Below are positions 13,401 through 23,172 of a DNA stretch of 64,000 nucleotides, piece after piece. The notes beneath the pieces were generated by a model, which saw nothing but the letters and a program-made list of their open reading frames with translations, was not told the origin of the DNA and did no database searches. The stretch is from NCBI RefSeq assembly GCF_047948215.1, contig NC_134456.1:63135529-63199528 (forward strand). Reading direction: 5' to 3'. This stretch comes from Lycorma delicatula (lineage: Eukaryota > Arthropoda > Insecta > Hemiptera > Fulgoridae). Position 1 is the stretch's first letter. Every line of letters begins with the position of its first letter. The position numbers were made by a program, and so were the translations under genes.

Positions 13401-16400
13401 AATGTACCCCTAATGTGATGAAATTAACAGTAAGTGTGAAAGTATGTTGAAAATGGGTGCATAAGTGATGAAAATATTTTTGATGGTGTTATCAAATCAA
13501 ATCGTACCGACTATAACATCAAATTTGTATGGGAAATACATAGAAATATTGTACTAAGAGTTTTAAATTTGATAGTTCAAAGGTAGTTTTATAGATTTTT
13601 AAAAACTTCATACCAGCAGATAAATTCTCTGAAACTTACTATTGAAAGAATTAGAGTATGCAATGTTATAGATTAAACAAGGTTGATGATTGAATAGCAT
13701 GAGCTACCAACTAATTAAAAGTGTAGGAAAAATTGAATGTATTTATTTTTGCTCTTTTTTTATTTAATAAAATAAATGTATTAAATTTTATTTCCATTGT
13801 TAATTCCATAATCATCAGTGGAGAACTGTTTTTGTTAAATTTGTGTATCACCTACAAATATTTTAATTGTTTTTATTTTATTTATAGTATTTTTTTATTT
13901 CTAGGTATGCTTCCTATGCATGAAAACACGGTTCAGTATATTTGGACCTTGGGGACAGATATGTAAATTATGCAAAAGGACAGTTTGTGCCAAGTGTTAT
14001 TCAAAGGTATGTTAACCAAATTTTTAAAATGAACTTCAGTTTTATTTAATTTGGATATACAAAATGGATTGAATTCCAGTTTATAATCATAATGTTTTCA
14101 TCTTGCATGAATTTCTTTTAACAGTTTTCATTGAACATTACCAAATTGTTTTCCGTTCTTAGCATCTTTGTTCACTTTTCTTACCTTTTTCCTCTGCTTC
14201 CTTCCACTTTACCCTTTGTTATACATAACTGAAAACATTTCTAGGTATATACCTTAATAAACATGTTTTCCTTTTTTATCATCTCGTGTTCTACTTTTGT
14301 TCTTCTGCTCCCCTGTCAATCCTGCTTCTCTCTTCTTATTCTGAATACTTCTTCATTTCTCTGTCTACCCATTTCATTTCCCCAGTTCTTCTCCATAACC
14401 ACATTTCAGTATTAATCAACTTTTTATCTTCTTTCTTTATCTCTACTTAAGACTCAGATCTGTATGATTGCACAACCTATACAGAGCATTTGGCTGACTT
14501 TTTTCTGAGTCCAATTTGGATTCTTTTTACTGTAAGCAATCCTTTTGCCTTTTCAAAAACTTTTTCCTAGATATTTTGCTTTTTACCTTAATACATTTTC
14601 TGGGAACTTCCCAATTACTTAAATGAACTTACTTGTTCTTTGTAATTTCTCAGAAGGGGAATTACATCGGGAGGACAGGTTGCATAAGCCTAGCCTTCCG
14701 CGGTCGGCCCATAAAATGGGTTCGATAACGCTGGTTTAACAACGGATTGGAATGCAATTAAATCAGTCCTTAAAAATACTAAATATTAAATAAGACAAAA
14801 CTTGAAAAATTAGACCCGTCACTTAAAATAAACCTTTTAAAAACATGCCCGATTGAATCATCCAGCAGCAAGGGACTCTGTCCAGGTTCTGCGATCTGAA
14901 GGGAGAATTTATAAACTCCCGCTAACTTTGCATTCCATTCCAATTTCTCAGAAAGATATTTAAGATATATGTGTAATTTATTCTCAGAGATATGTTAAAA
15001 GAGCCTTCTTTTGTGTAAACTCCTCATCACTTCCATTTTTATGTTAATCTTAATTTTGAACTGTTTTTTAATTTTTAATATAATCTATCATAAATTACAG
15101 TTTCTATTTAAATTTGAACGGCTTGGTTAGCTGCTAACTTGATTTTCTTTATTCTTTCTGATCATACTGCTACACCTTTTGCTTTTTGTTATGTCTTCTC
15201 TGTTAATTTTTAATTATATATAATGAAAGAGGTTAGTGAATTTTGAATACTTAGTCCCATTCCCCTTCCAATGCACATCTCTTGTTTTATTATTTTAAAA
15301 TAATAAAACATTTCTTCTATAAATGGTTAACTCTAACTAGTTAACTATTTATAATATTTATTATTTGGCAGTTTAAAAGTGTGTAGATATTATTCTAAAG
15401 ATCCATAAGTTCAAACAATCAGGTAATGTTTGTAAATTTACAAAATTTTTAAAATGTAAGTAAGATAAAAGATAATATTTTTTCATTAGAAAGAAAAAAA
15501 ATTAAAGAAATTAAGAAGTTGAAAATAAAATTATGTGTTATATATGCATTATAACGTTTTTCTTGAAAAAAATGAAAATTTTTTTGAATAATTTTTTCAC
15601 CAAAAATAAACTTGATTATTTAGTACATTTTATTCACATCATTGTATATTGCAAACCAAAACTTTTCTTGCAATATAACTTTTTGACTTCAGTCTGAATA
15701 TTAATTGAAATAATAGGAAAGAACAGTTTTGTTATTTCAAACTTATACATAAAAATTCATACTTATTAATAATTTTGTCTTTTTTGGCATGTGTATACAA
15801 AATTGCACCACTTTGAAGATATCTGGTTTAGTAATAATCATAGTTAAATAAAGTAATTATCAGTTTTTTAATAAATTTCTAAATAACTTTTTTGTCGTTG
15901 AATTAGATGAAATATTTACTTAACAAAAAATCTCCAGTACTACTTCCCGTAAGATAAGTATGTTTCAAACAACTTTGAAATAAAGCATCCACAAAGTTTT
16001 TTCTTTCAGTTGATAGGTAAGAGATTGAATATGCCACTCAAATGTAGTAATATTTTTTCTTTAGAGATAAGTGTTAGTGCTCTATTCTTCATTGTATACA
16101 AAATGTTAGATTCTCCTACCAGAATTTTTTTTTATATGATTAATTCATTAAGTAAGCTTAGAGAATTTCGTGTGGGAATATGGAAATTTTTCTGTGTTTG
16201 AATCTGGATTTGAACCTGGGATCTTTTAGATTAAAAATTGAGATGGTAGCACTCTGTCCTAGAGATTGGTCAAAAAGGTTCATATTTTGTAACTTCCATA
16301 CAGTTAAATCTTATTTGTAGATACGTACCACAGGCCAGCATTTACACTTCTTTGAGAATATTGAGGCATATTAACAGAAAGCCTTAATTACATCAGATGT

Positions 16401-19400
16401 GAGCTACCCATTCTCCTTATATTATTGAGATGCCAGCTCAGCTAAAACTTGGGATCAGTCTTTAATGTGCTACAACTATTACAAACCCCCTTCTATTAAG
16501 TGAACACAGTATTGATAACAGTCAACTGACCAATATTTCTGTGTAGGAAACACATCCATGTTTAAAATTTTAATCATTGTATGAAATATATTATCTGATT
16601 TAACAGTAAAATTTATAATATTAAATGGATATTTTTCTTAAAAACAGTAAAATGTTTTTCAAAAATATTTATTTAATATTGCAGTATATTCTTATGAATA
16701 TTTATTGCTGTATTAAAAATGGAATTTTTTTACTTTTCAAAGAAAAGTACAGTGTTACTTTCTGGAACATGGTGGAATTGATGGGTGAAATTGAATTTAT
16801 TTTTATGTTTTAAGGTATGAAGAGTAAAAAAATTCCATTCACTTAAAATGAATTTCCTTATTTATAGACCTATGTACAAAAATTTGTGGCTTGAAAATCT
16901 CCAAACTACTAGATCTATTACTGTAGAAGTGTGTACTCAATTGATCCAAACCAAAATATTTGAAAATTTTGTGGCTCGAAAATTTTCAAAACTATAGATC
17001 AATTTTATTTAAATTTAGATTTGCTGTAGAAGAGTATGTAAGAACTTGAAGATTGGTTGAGTCATTCTTAAGTTATGCTAAATTTAAGGTTGACAACAGA
17101 TAACAGGTTGTATTGGTTTTCTTCATATGTGCTTATGCAGTTAGTTACAGTGGTGAGCAAGATTAAACTTGATGCTTGTGTGTAAATTTTACTCCTTAAT
17201 CGAGCGTATGTAGTGCTTTGTGCTCTGAAAATCAGTGCGTTTCTGACTGCTAAACGGTGAGGGTGTCTAAAACAAAAAGTTTGTTTTCTTGCGCAGTTCT
17301 ACGCAGTTTATTATTCTTTGCAGTGGTATTAACTATTTCGTAGCTATAAGTAAATTATCATTGATTGGATTTTAAAAACTTATTTTTCTGGTTCTAAAAA
17401 CTCATAACCGATGCAGAAATAGTTAAAAATTAAATTAGACAAAATCACCTCAAAAAGCAATTTTTTTAGCATGTATATGCGAAGCAAATGTTATTGTGTA
17501 TTATATATTGTATTTTTTGTATTGTGTATTATTTAAAAAAATTACACATGAATTTATGGATTTATCATCAGTTATAAAATACTGAATGGTAGTTAATGAA
17601 CTACCATTGTTGTAAAAACTCATAAATGTCATGATCAACTGAATTAAATACTAGTATAGGTGATTTTTGTTTACTCATTTCAACACACTACATAACATGT
17701 TTAAAATTGTACATATATTTTTTGCTCTTACTTATTAATCTAATGTTTAAAATTATTTCGCTATTTTTCTTCTTAGCAATATCAAAATATGGCTATGAAA
17801 GTGAATAAATAATATTTTGTGTTATGCTTAGGTAATGATTTTAAGGTTTTAACAAATCTTTGACAACGAATCCTTGTTGCATAAACTTATTTACTTAAGT
17901 GGAATTTTTTTAATAAGATAACGGTTTGTATTATATTTTATTATAAAGTGCTGCGGTTGCAGTTCCTGAAATTATTTCTTTGTACATTTTTAGATAATAT
18001 AAATATGAGAAGTGAATGTTTATTGAGCAATTTAAAATTTATGTATCAATTAATTTCTAAGTAGTAAACAACTAACTTCTATTTCTAATATTTGATACTG
18101 ATATTTTAAATTGTTAATATTTTAGGTATAAAATTACTTTTTTGTGATTTTTTTAGATGCGAATTCCAACTGAACACTTTGCTCATGTACCTGTTGTTGC
18201 CCTAAGCCCCAGTTTACTATCACCAGATGATGATAGCTTTCCTAGATCTTTAGTATCTAAACTTCTTGTACCAGAACCAGCAGTTAGAGCAGGTGTTGGC
18301 AGCGCTCCTGCATCACCAAAAGTGAATCGTTCTGCACCACCATCACAGATGTCTACCAGTCTTATTTCTGAAAGTGGTGGTCCACAATCTCTTCCCCCAC
18401 CGAGTCCAGCATATACACCATCAGAAATAATTAGGTATGTGGGGAAAGTGCTACTATTGTATTCCTGATGAATTTGAGTTTTTTAGTGTATATTTGTCAA
18501 CAGTTTAATAGTTGTAGTAAATTAAAAAAAAAAATTTTTTTCTAATGTACATTGCAGTCTATTCAACTAGTGAACAATAAACAACCCCCATCCCATGGCT
18601 CAGTATGATGAGGATGATATGTATGATATGTAAATGAGGTGTAATTTTGTATTACACCGATAACTCAGGCCGACCATTTTTGAGTTGTGTGATTAATTGA
18701 ACCCCTACTACCAAAGTACATTGGTATCCACTGTTTAATATTTAAATTTGTATTACTAGGATTCAAATCTCAGAACCTTCAACTTCAAAAATCAGCTGTT
18801 AAACAACTGATTTGCGATGACAAGCTAATCACTAGACCACTAGGTGGGTTGTATTAAATAGAAAAAATATTTTTTATTTTTATTTTGTTTTTAATAAGTA
18901 CTGTTGACTATGTTAGAAGAGGTGACTGTAAAGCTCTTGTTTTTTTAATTTTGTTCATCACACTAGACTTGTGTAAAACAGTCTAGGAAGTCATTTTAAA
19001 CATTGTTTTGGCAATGATTTTAAATAGTTTTTAGATGTTTAAATAACAAATTTTGCTTGTTTGTAATAACAGCTTTTCATTCTTCAACTTGGTGAGAACT
19101 AGAGTATTGTGAATAAATTATATAATAGCTGAGGACACTGTTGTCAACAGTCAACTTTTTAATGCATTTTAGGTATATATCTAACTACCTGCAATTCTTG
19201 CAGTAAAATGACTAGGATGTGTCTTTAACTCTTCGTTGCATGATATTTTATATTTAAAAGAAAAAAAATTGTTAAATATCTTTTTGTAGCTATATTACAC
19301 ATATAGAATTTGAACAATTTTTTTTCTTTTCAATATAAAATATCAAGCAATGAAGGGTTAAAGACACCTAGTCATTTTACTGCAAGAATTCCAAATAGTT

Positions 19401-22342
19401 AGATATATACCTAAAAACAAAAAAAAAATTAATTCCAAAATTGAAACATCCTGCTATAAAATACACCAAATTTATTTGTTACATTTACAGAACATCATGA
19501 TATATCTCAGTTTCAGTCTAAAGTATAGTAGATAAATTAAAAATTAAATAATAAGCTACCCGCTTATTTTGAAGACTTCCAAAGAAAAATATATAATATT
19601 AATAAAATAATATTAACGAAATTAATCTTAGTAATTGTGCATATTTCTATGAATATGACAATTTTACAACACATTTGTATAAATTTTTTTAACACGCATA
19701 GTTTTAATTTATTGATATTTTAGTTTTTTTTAAAATATTTAACATATTTTCAAACACTTTCATCTTCATGCTTGAATCGCTTGGTCTAAATAATTGATGG
19801 AACAACCAATATTTACGAAATAAAATGCAATTAACTCACAAATGTTTACAGAGTATGAACATTTTTAAAACAATTATTTCTATTAAAACAAAGAAAACTG
19901 CAGTGTATGCAGTTTACTGAAGATTATTTTCCACAATTAGGAAATTTACATCAATGGCTTTCCTCAACAATATCTGGTCGATGTTCAAACCCATCTAACC
20001 TGACATCTTTTGGAGGAGCTGTAGAGAATGGACCTCTCTTTTTACCTGAAAATCCCACTCTAGTTGAGCAGAAGGGCGTTTTCTTTTTCTTCCAAAAAGT
20101 AGCATTATATTTGCAGAGAGAAACAGCAAGATCTTGTTGGAAATCTGCTTGTCTGATGGATGGTAGTTGTTTTTCTACGTAGATTTTTCTGTACATCAAC
20201 CAACAGTGTGCAATTTCTTAATCTAATAAATGATAAAATAATTTAAAGTCCTATTTTTTACTTCTAATTGCAATTCTGTATAGTCCCAAAATAGAATTCA
20301 GAAGACCTACTCGGCCCATGTGTTGAATCAAATATCACAATTTTAGGCAATCAATGGGTTTTTTCCCCTAGTTTCTCAGTTAAACCCCAAAACTTTGCCT
20401 GTGTGCTGCCTCCCAACATAGGTTGATATCATTGACACCATTTTGTTATCATACCAATTTACAGCTGTTACATCTACACCATCAACGTTTGTGGAAAGTT
20501 CAAAACTTTCACCTTCTAGAATTTTGGATTTTTAATCCTGCTGTTGTTTCTTTTGGAATCATTTATTTGTCTCATTAGTGGGAAGTTTTTGATCATTAAC
20601 TGAAAACAGTAAGTTAAGATTTGGGATTCTGTTTCTTTTAGAAGTTTCAAGGTAATTAATACCATTTTGCTCCATTAATACTAGCAACTGTAAAGAAGTA
20701 TAATTGCCAGAAAAACTTATAATGCATGTTTTCTGGAATTATTCTAAAAAGTCTACAACATTTGGAGAGGCTCTTAAGTCAAGTTCATTGAAATGAACTG
20801 TTTAGTTGGGATTATTCTCAAGTCCAGTATACATCTCTGTTATAAGCAAAGCCTGAGCTTCCAGCTAGAAAGAAAAGTTTATAGCTCCATTTTTGAGGCT
20901 TAGAAGGATGTGCTGCTTTAGATAAATTCTTGATTTAGTTGAACACAATTGTTGATCAACTGACTTGTTCATATAATGCAATAGAGTGAAATTTTATGTT
21001 TAAAGCAGTTCTTATTTTATGATGTTTGTTATGGTTGGGATTGTCAGCCAGTAGCATCAATGTAGAGTCATTGAAATGCAAATTGCGAAACAACCATAAC
21101 CAAAATAGCAACATAACTTCACAACTGTATTGCATGATGTTCCAAAGTAGGAACAGTTATTTTCCACGGACAAAGAAAAAATAAAAGTAACTTTTCATCC
21201 ATATCACCTGTGTTTTACCTTTAAAAATTATCAATAAATGCATAGATAATTTTTAATTCAATCTTGGACAATTAGAAACAGTCTATGATGGAATATAAAG
21301 TACAGCTATTTCACTTCAGGTGCGATCATAAAAGCTTTGAAGAAAACAACACATGAGAGAAATTTTAAACCATTATGTTGGTAATCAATGATAGAATTTT
21401 TATTTTATGTGTTCCCAGAATGCCACAATATGCTGCCGCAGGAGTTAAAATTTTACACTGATAAAATATTATTAAAAACAAACTTTCCAAATCTTTCCCA
21501 GTATGTAGTGTAGGGTTAAAATACAGTTAGGAAGTTGGTTTCTTAGACTTACCCGTTGGAAGTTGTTTATTAGACTGTATTAAAAAACAGTTCAATCACT
21601 ATAGAGATTTGTTTAAATTTTTTATTTTACCAATTAAATAAAGTTTTCAATGGTTACTGATACAAAGCTAGTGATCATGCTTGTTACATAACATAGTAGC
21701 TTTAATATTTAGTATTTTAAGAGTATTTTTAGTATTTTAATTTTTAGTATTTAACATTTTAAGATTATTCATTTATCTTACACACTTTGTGATTGGTGTA
21801 ATTGTTTTCTTGGTGATTGGTGATTGGTGTAATTATTTCAAATCATGTAATTCTTTAACCTTACATACTCTTATTTTAATAAAATTGTCTGTATTACTGA
21901 GCCATGGGGTATGTAAGTGTAATTTCTTTCTGTTTCACAATAATATTCAGTCACATTAACTTATTCTAAAGGAATTATCTGCAGACTAAATTTATTTCTA
22001 TCCTTCTTTTTTCATTTTTGTTTAATAAATGATATTGAAATTTAAATAATTGATTATCATTATTCACTCATTCAATTTTTTATAATTTTTAATTATTCAG
22101 TTGAAATAGAAATGCATTATCATTTGAAATATTAATATTGTGATTGTTTTTTTTTCAGAGGAAAATTGAACAGATCAAAAACTCTAGGTCGTCCGACAGA
22201 GAAAGTTGAAAAATTAAAAGGCCTACAGATGATAGTGTGCCATGATTGCAAGACCATGGTGATTCAGATAATTAAATCATCTCGCACAACCAGAAATAAT
22301 GCTATACGTAATCTTACTCTTGATTTGTCTCCTGTCTATTAA
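1249..22342 (+). CDS. spire: Spire actin nucleator, C-terminal half (five exons)
   Basis: Spire nucleates actin filaments with formins and acts on vesicle membranes; the full protein has KIND, WH2 repeats, a Spir-box and a modified FYVE zinc finger. Only the C-terminal part (about 303 residues) is here: exons 1249-1466, 12204-12335, 13905-14006, 18157-18434 and 22159-22342. All four junctions have GT-AG borders and matching phases (0,0,0 and 2). Visible in order are a Ser-rich linker, the Spir-box ([20 protein letters not shown]), the FYVE-like finger with three CXXC pairs in one exon, a Pro/Ser-rich insert of about 90 residues, and a fourth CXXC (CHDC) in the last exon. The last residues are LDLSPVY then TAA. 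The KIND and WH2 exons must lie upstream of the window. Family assignment is strong; exact splice sites are read by eye. Confidence 0.9.
2077..2107. repeat. short perfect hairpin
   Basis: Two 14-base arms (ATCACATTATGCTG and its exact complement) with a three-base loop. Could be the tip of a decayed foldback element or a local inverted duplication. Confidence 0.5.
3425..3755. repeat. GC-richer repeat-like block, unclassified
   Basis: This stretch is clearly richer in G and C than the flanking intron and reads like untranslated retroelement sequence (CCCCATAGGGGAAGACAGCC at its start). No ORF or terminal repeat is visible. It is probably a fragment of a retroelement. Confidence 0.3.
3881..3989. 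repeat. Long foldback, about 49-bp arms, 11-base loop
   Basis: The left arm at 3881-3929 starts TGTATAAATTAAATTTCC and the right arm at 3941-3989 is its near-perfect reverse complement with a few mismatches. Transcription of the intron would give a stable hairpin. It may be a tiny foldback MITE or a small-RNA precursor; there is no direct evidence for either. Confidence 0.7.
5074..6370 (-). mobile_element. mariner transposon (complete but dead)
   Basis: Terminal inverted repeats are visible: AGGGTTGTCTGAAAAGTTTTG at the left, and the right end on the other strand reads AGGGTTATCTGAAAGTTTTG. TA lies just outside the right end. Length of about 1.3 kb is the usual size for a mariner. The transposase reads on the minus strand. 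Confidence 0.8.
5141..6194 (-). pseudogene. mariner transposase pseudogene
   Basis: Cut-and-paste DD(34)D transposase. The start reads [17 protein letters not shown] followed by [16 protein letters not shown], the HTH region of this mariner group; the stop is at 5141-5143 after DFVEK. Several stops and frameshifts break it; the longest open piece is 5582-5794. In that piece the usual TVDETW reads TVNETW, so the first catalytic Asp is Asn. [13 protein letters not shown] follows as in active relatives. The copy cannot encode an active enzyme. Confidence 0.85.
7015..7300 (+). mobile_element. tRNA-derived SINE, copy 1
   Basis: Shows the B-box region (GTTCAAATCC), the body motif GGTTCAATTAACCACACATC and the tail GCTAAACAGGGATAAAAGAAAG shared with the other copies. 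The head is degraded: the A-box GGTCTAGTGGT has become GTCTGTTTGATGGT. Confidence 0.75.
7900..8640 (+). pseudogene. LINE reverse-transcriptase relic
   Basis: A recognisable RT palm motif, [12 protein letters not shown], lies around 8150-8190 in a frame that must be joined across frameshifts from NTLKMLEK upstream. Near 8500-8580 the segment AWGRG followed by LQNRLLKII resembles the C-terminal part of jockey/RTE-type ORF2. The catalytic YADD region is missing. The body is short and full of stops, so this is an old, internally deleted copy. Confidence 0.6.
9422..9744. repeat. 16-bp target-site duplication around the SINE
   Basis: TTCGTACATCAATGCT occurs at 9422-9437 and again at 9729-9744, immediately on either side of the SINE. 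The duplicated bases belong to the mariner coding sequence, proving insertion into an existing mariner. The length is typical of LINE-driven retroposition. Confidence 0.92.
9438..9728 (-). mobile_element. tRNA-derived SINE, copy 2 (full length, inside mariner)
   Basis: Read on the minus strand it starts CCCACCAGGTTGGTCTAGTG, has the A-box (GGTCTAGTGGT) and B-box (GTTCAAGTCC) of an RNA polymerase III promoter, the AAATCAGCTGATTT palindrome, the body GTTTCAATTAACCACAC and an A-rich tail (AACAGGAAAAAGAAAGAA). At 291 bp it is the best-defined copy. A 16-bp target duplication flanks it, so both ends are exact. Confidence 0.9.
10007..10038. repeat. Perfect 13-bp hairpin inside the mariner relic
   Basis: CATGCACAACATG and its exact complement separated by six bases, within the mariner C-terminal coding region. 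Probably a local inverted duplication acquired after the element died. Confidence 0.6.
11413..11703 (+). mobile_element. tRNA-derived SINE, copy 3
   Basis: Near full length: the head CCACCGGGTTGGTCTAGTGG holds the A-box; the B-box is GTTCAAATCC-like (ATTCAAATCC); the body has GGGTTTCAATTAACTACACA; the tail is GCTAAACTGGAAAAAACG. It belongs to the same tail class as copies 1 and 2. Confidence 0.85.
11836..12131 (+). mobile_element. tRNA-derived SINE, copy 4 (alternative tail)
   Basis: Has the common head CCCACCAGGTTGGTCTAGTG and body AGTTCAATTAACCA, but a different 3' part with TGAGCCAGGGGACGCGGTTG and TTTTTGTTCACACCAGTAGAA, ending in ACATTAG. That tail is shared only with the copy at 18542-18848. 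It sits 73 bp upstream of the Spir-box exon. Confidence 0.75.
12204..12335 (+). CDS. spire: spire exon: Spir-box
   Basis: Forty-four codons after a polypyrimidine tract and TAG acceptor (12201-12203), ending at the donor GTATGC (12336). It starts [20 protein letters not shown], the Spir-box core conserved in Spire proteins and structurally related to a Rab-binding helix, and ends EDAEKRK. Both borders are phase 0. Confidence 0.88.
12336..13904 (+). other. spire: spire intron
   Basis: AT-rich, with a clean donor and acceptor. I see no element or ORF of interest in it. Confidence 0.6.
13905..14006 (+). CDS. spire: spire exon: modified FYVE zinc finger, first three CXXC pairs
   Basis: Thirty-four codons between TTTCTAG and GTATGT. 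The reading frame gives VCFLC, then ICKLC, then VCAKC, so three CXXC zinc-ligand pairs, with the RFSIFGPWG segment between the first two. This matches the membrane-associating FYVE-like domain of Spire, which lacks the usual basic phosphoinositide motif. It runs straight into MRIP of the next exon, a junction typical of Spire. Confidence 0.9.
14655..14945. repeat. GC-richer unclassified repeat candidate
   Basis: An abrupt change in composition (CCTTCCGCGGTCGGCCCATA) between AT-rich flanks, with ATTGGAATGCAA near the middle and TTTGCATTCCATTCC at the end. No ORF or clear terminal repeat. Probably a retroelement 3' fragment. Confidence 0.35.
15283..15310. repeat. 28-bp perfect palindrome
   Basis: TGTTTTATTATTTT followed by its exact reverse complement with no spacer. 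AT-only palindromes of this size can arise by chance in such DNA, but this one has CA/TG caps. Confidence 0.5.
18157..18434 (+). CDS. spire: spire exon: FYVE loop and Pro/Ser-rich insert
   Basis: Begins [18 protein letters not shown] after a TTTTTTAG acceptor and ends with two bases of an Arg codon before GTATGT. It carries [10 protein letters not shown] and a Pro/Ser tract ([11 protein letters not shown]), likely flexible. It separates the third and fourth zinc-ligand pairs. Confidence 0.88.
18542..18848 (-). mobile_element. tRNA-derived SINE, copy 5 (alternative tail)
   Basis: On the minus strand it starts CCCACCTAGTGGTCTAGTGA, contains GGGTTCAATTAATCACACA, and ends with the TGAGCCATGGGATG and TTATTGTTCACTAGT tail and ACATTAG. 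This matches copy 4 and differs from the other copies. Confidence 0.75.
19167..19416. mobile_element. Foldback MITE with arms over 100 bp
   Basis: The outer 20 bases TTTTAGGTATATATCTAACT at 19167-19186 are the exact complement of 19397-19416, and complementarity continues inward through CTTGCAGTAAAATGACTAGG to AATATAAAATATCA for over 100 bp per arm with few mismatches. The short AT-rich loop has no ORF. This is a non-autonomous foldback element. The parent family is unknown. Confidence 0.75.
19905..21060 (-). pseudogene. piggyBac-type transposase pseudogene
   Basis: Cut-and-paste transposase of the piggyBac superfamily (TTAA target). Read on the minus strand with several frame changes: [21 protein letters not shown] (conserved HKWG...LAGSSG block, about 20850-20930), then SPNVVDFLE, then [20 protein letters not shown] (DGV..VKWYDNK block, about 20420-20490), then [20 protein letters not shown] and [14 protein letters not shown] near the C-terminus (20000-20170). 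Many stops. No terminal repeats were found. It is a different lineage from the piggyBac at 48480. Confidence 0.75.
21566..21802. repeat. Dispersed repeat flanking last spire exon, copy A
   Basis: Shares AAGCTAGTGATCATGC, CAATGGTTACT and TTTTATTTTACCAATTAA with 22985-23172 over about 190 bp. Copy A is longer because it contains extra TTTAGTATTTTAA-like units. Orientation is the same as copy B. Confidence 0.6.
22159..22342 (+). CDS. spire: spire terminal exon: last zinc-ligand pair and stop
   Basis: Acceptor TTTTTTTTCAG, one base completing Arg, then [19 protein letters not shown], a fourth CXXC pair (VCHDC), a basic stretch and the terminus LDLSPVY with TAA at 22340-22342. It completes the eight-cysteine zinc-binding set. 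The exon sits between two copies of a related 190-240 bp repeat (21566-21802 and 22985-23172). I cannot place the poly(A) site with confidence. Confidence 0.88.
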
Positions 22343-22984
22343 ACTGTTTATTTAGGCAAAGGTAGTTCTCAGTTTGTGTAGTTATTTTATTATCAAAAGT
22401 ATTATATAAATATATTTTCTAAAAGCGTGACAATTAAATGTAATATATAGTCAGATCTAGGAAGAGTATATCCTTATCTGTTCTTTTCTTCTTCAACATT
22501 GAACCTGTTAACAATTTCACTGCCACAAGTTCACCAAATTCATCATCCTGTGTCATTTAATTTTTTCAGTCTTTTTTATATTATTCTGTTATGATTTCCT
22601 TCTGTTAAAAGTCAATTTAAATTCAAAATTATCTGTTCTAAATTGTAATTGATGCTACCACTGAACATAACCCTTTTGCAGCCAATGCATGTCACAGCAC
22701 ATTCATTGGACTTGTAGAATTATTTTACTGTACTTATTGATGTAATTTAAATTTTACTGAAAATAACAGGATTATATTGAATACAATACAGGTATGTCGG
22801 TGTAGTTAATTCATAAATTCTATGAAAACGGACAATTACTTCAAAGAAACAAGGTAAATGGAAAATTACGTACTTTTTTTTTTGAAATTGAATGTATTTC
22901 TTTTTAAGTTGTAGAAAATTATTTAGGAAATTAAGCTTTGAAATTCCGATTTTTAAGAATTATTAGGAAATTTAGTTCTTTTAT

Positions 22985-23172
22985 TAGTTTATAGAAGAAA
23001 ACAGTTCAGTCACTTTAGAAATTTGTTTAAATCTTTTATTTTACCAATTAAGTAAAGTCTTCAATGGTTACTAATACAAAGCTAGTGATCATGCGTGTCA
23101 CTTATGAGTAGTAGCTTTAGCATTTAGTTAAGAGTAATTAATTTATCCTACACACTGTGATTGGTTTAATTT
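22985..23172. repeat. Dispersed repeat flanking last spire exon, copy B
   Basis: Direct copy of 21566-21802, lying 640 bp beyond the spire stop codon. A short stretch with CCAAATAAGAACTGTCC just after it recurs at about 24250-24275 (CCAAATGAGAACTGCC), suggesting a longer, mostly decayed repeat. Confidence 0.6.

Larger units (their letters stand above)
14007..18156 (+). other. spire: spire intron
   Basis: AT-rich. It contains the GC-richer block at 14655-14945 and the palindrome at 15283-15310. At 16205-16290 and 16865-17060 there are faint tRNA-SINE-like and repeat-like stretches that I cannot classify. Nothing else is recognised. Confidence 0.6.
18435..22158 (+). other. spire: spire intron with SINE, foldback MITE and piggyBac relic
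   Basis: Holds the SINE at 18542-18848, the foldback at 19167-19416, the piggyBac relic at 19905-21060 and repeat copy 21566-21802. The rest is AT-rich with nothing recognised. Confidence 0.6.
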
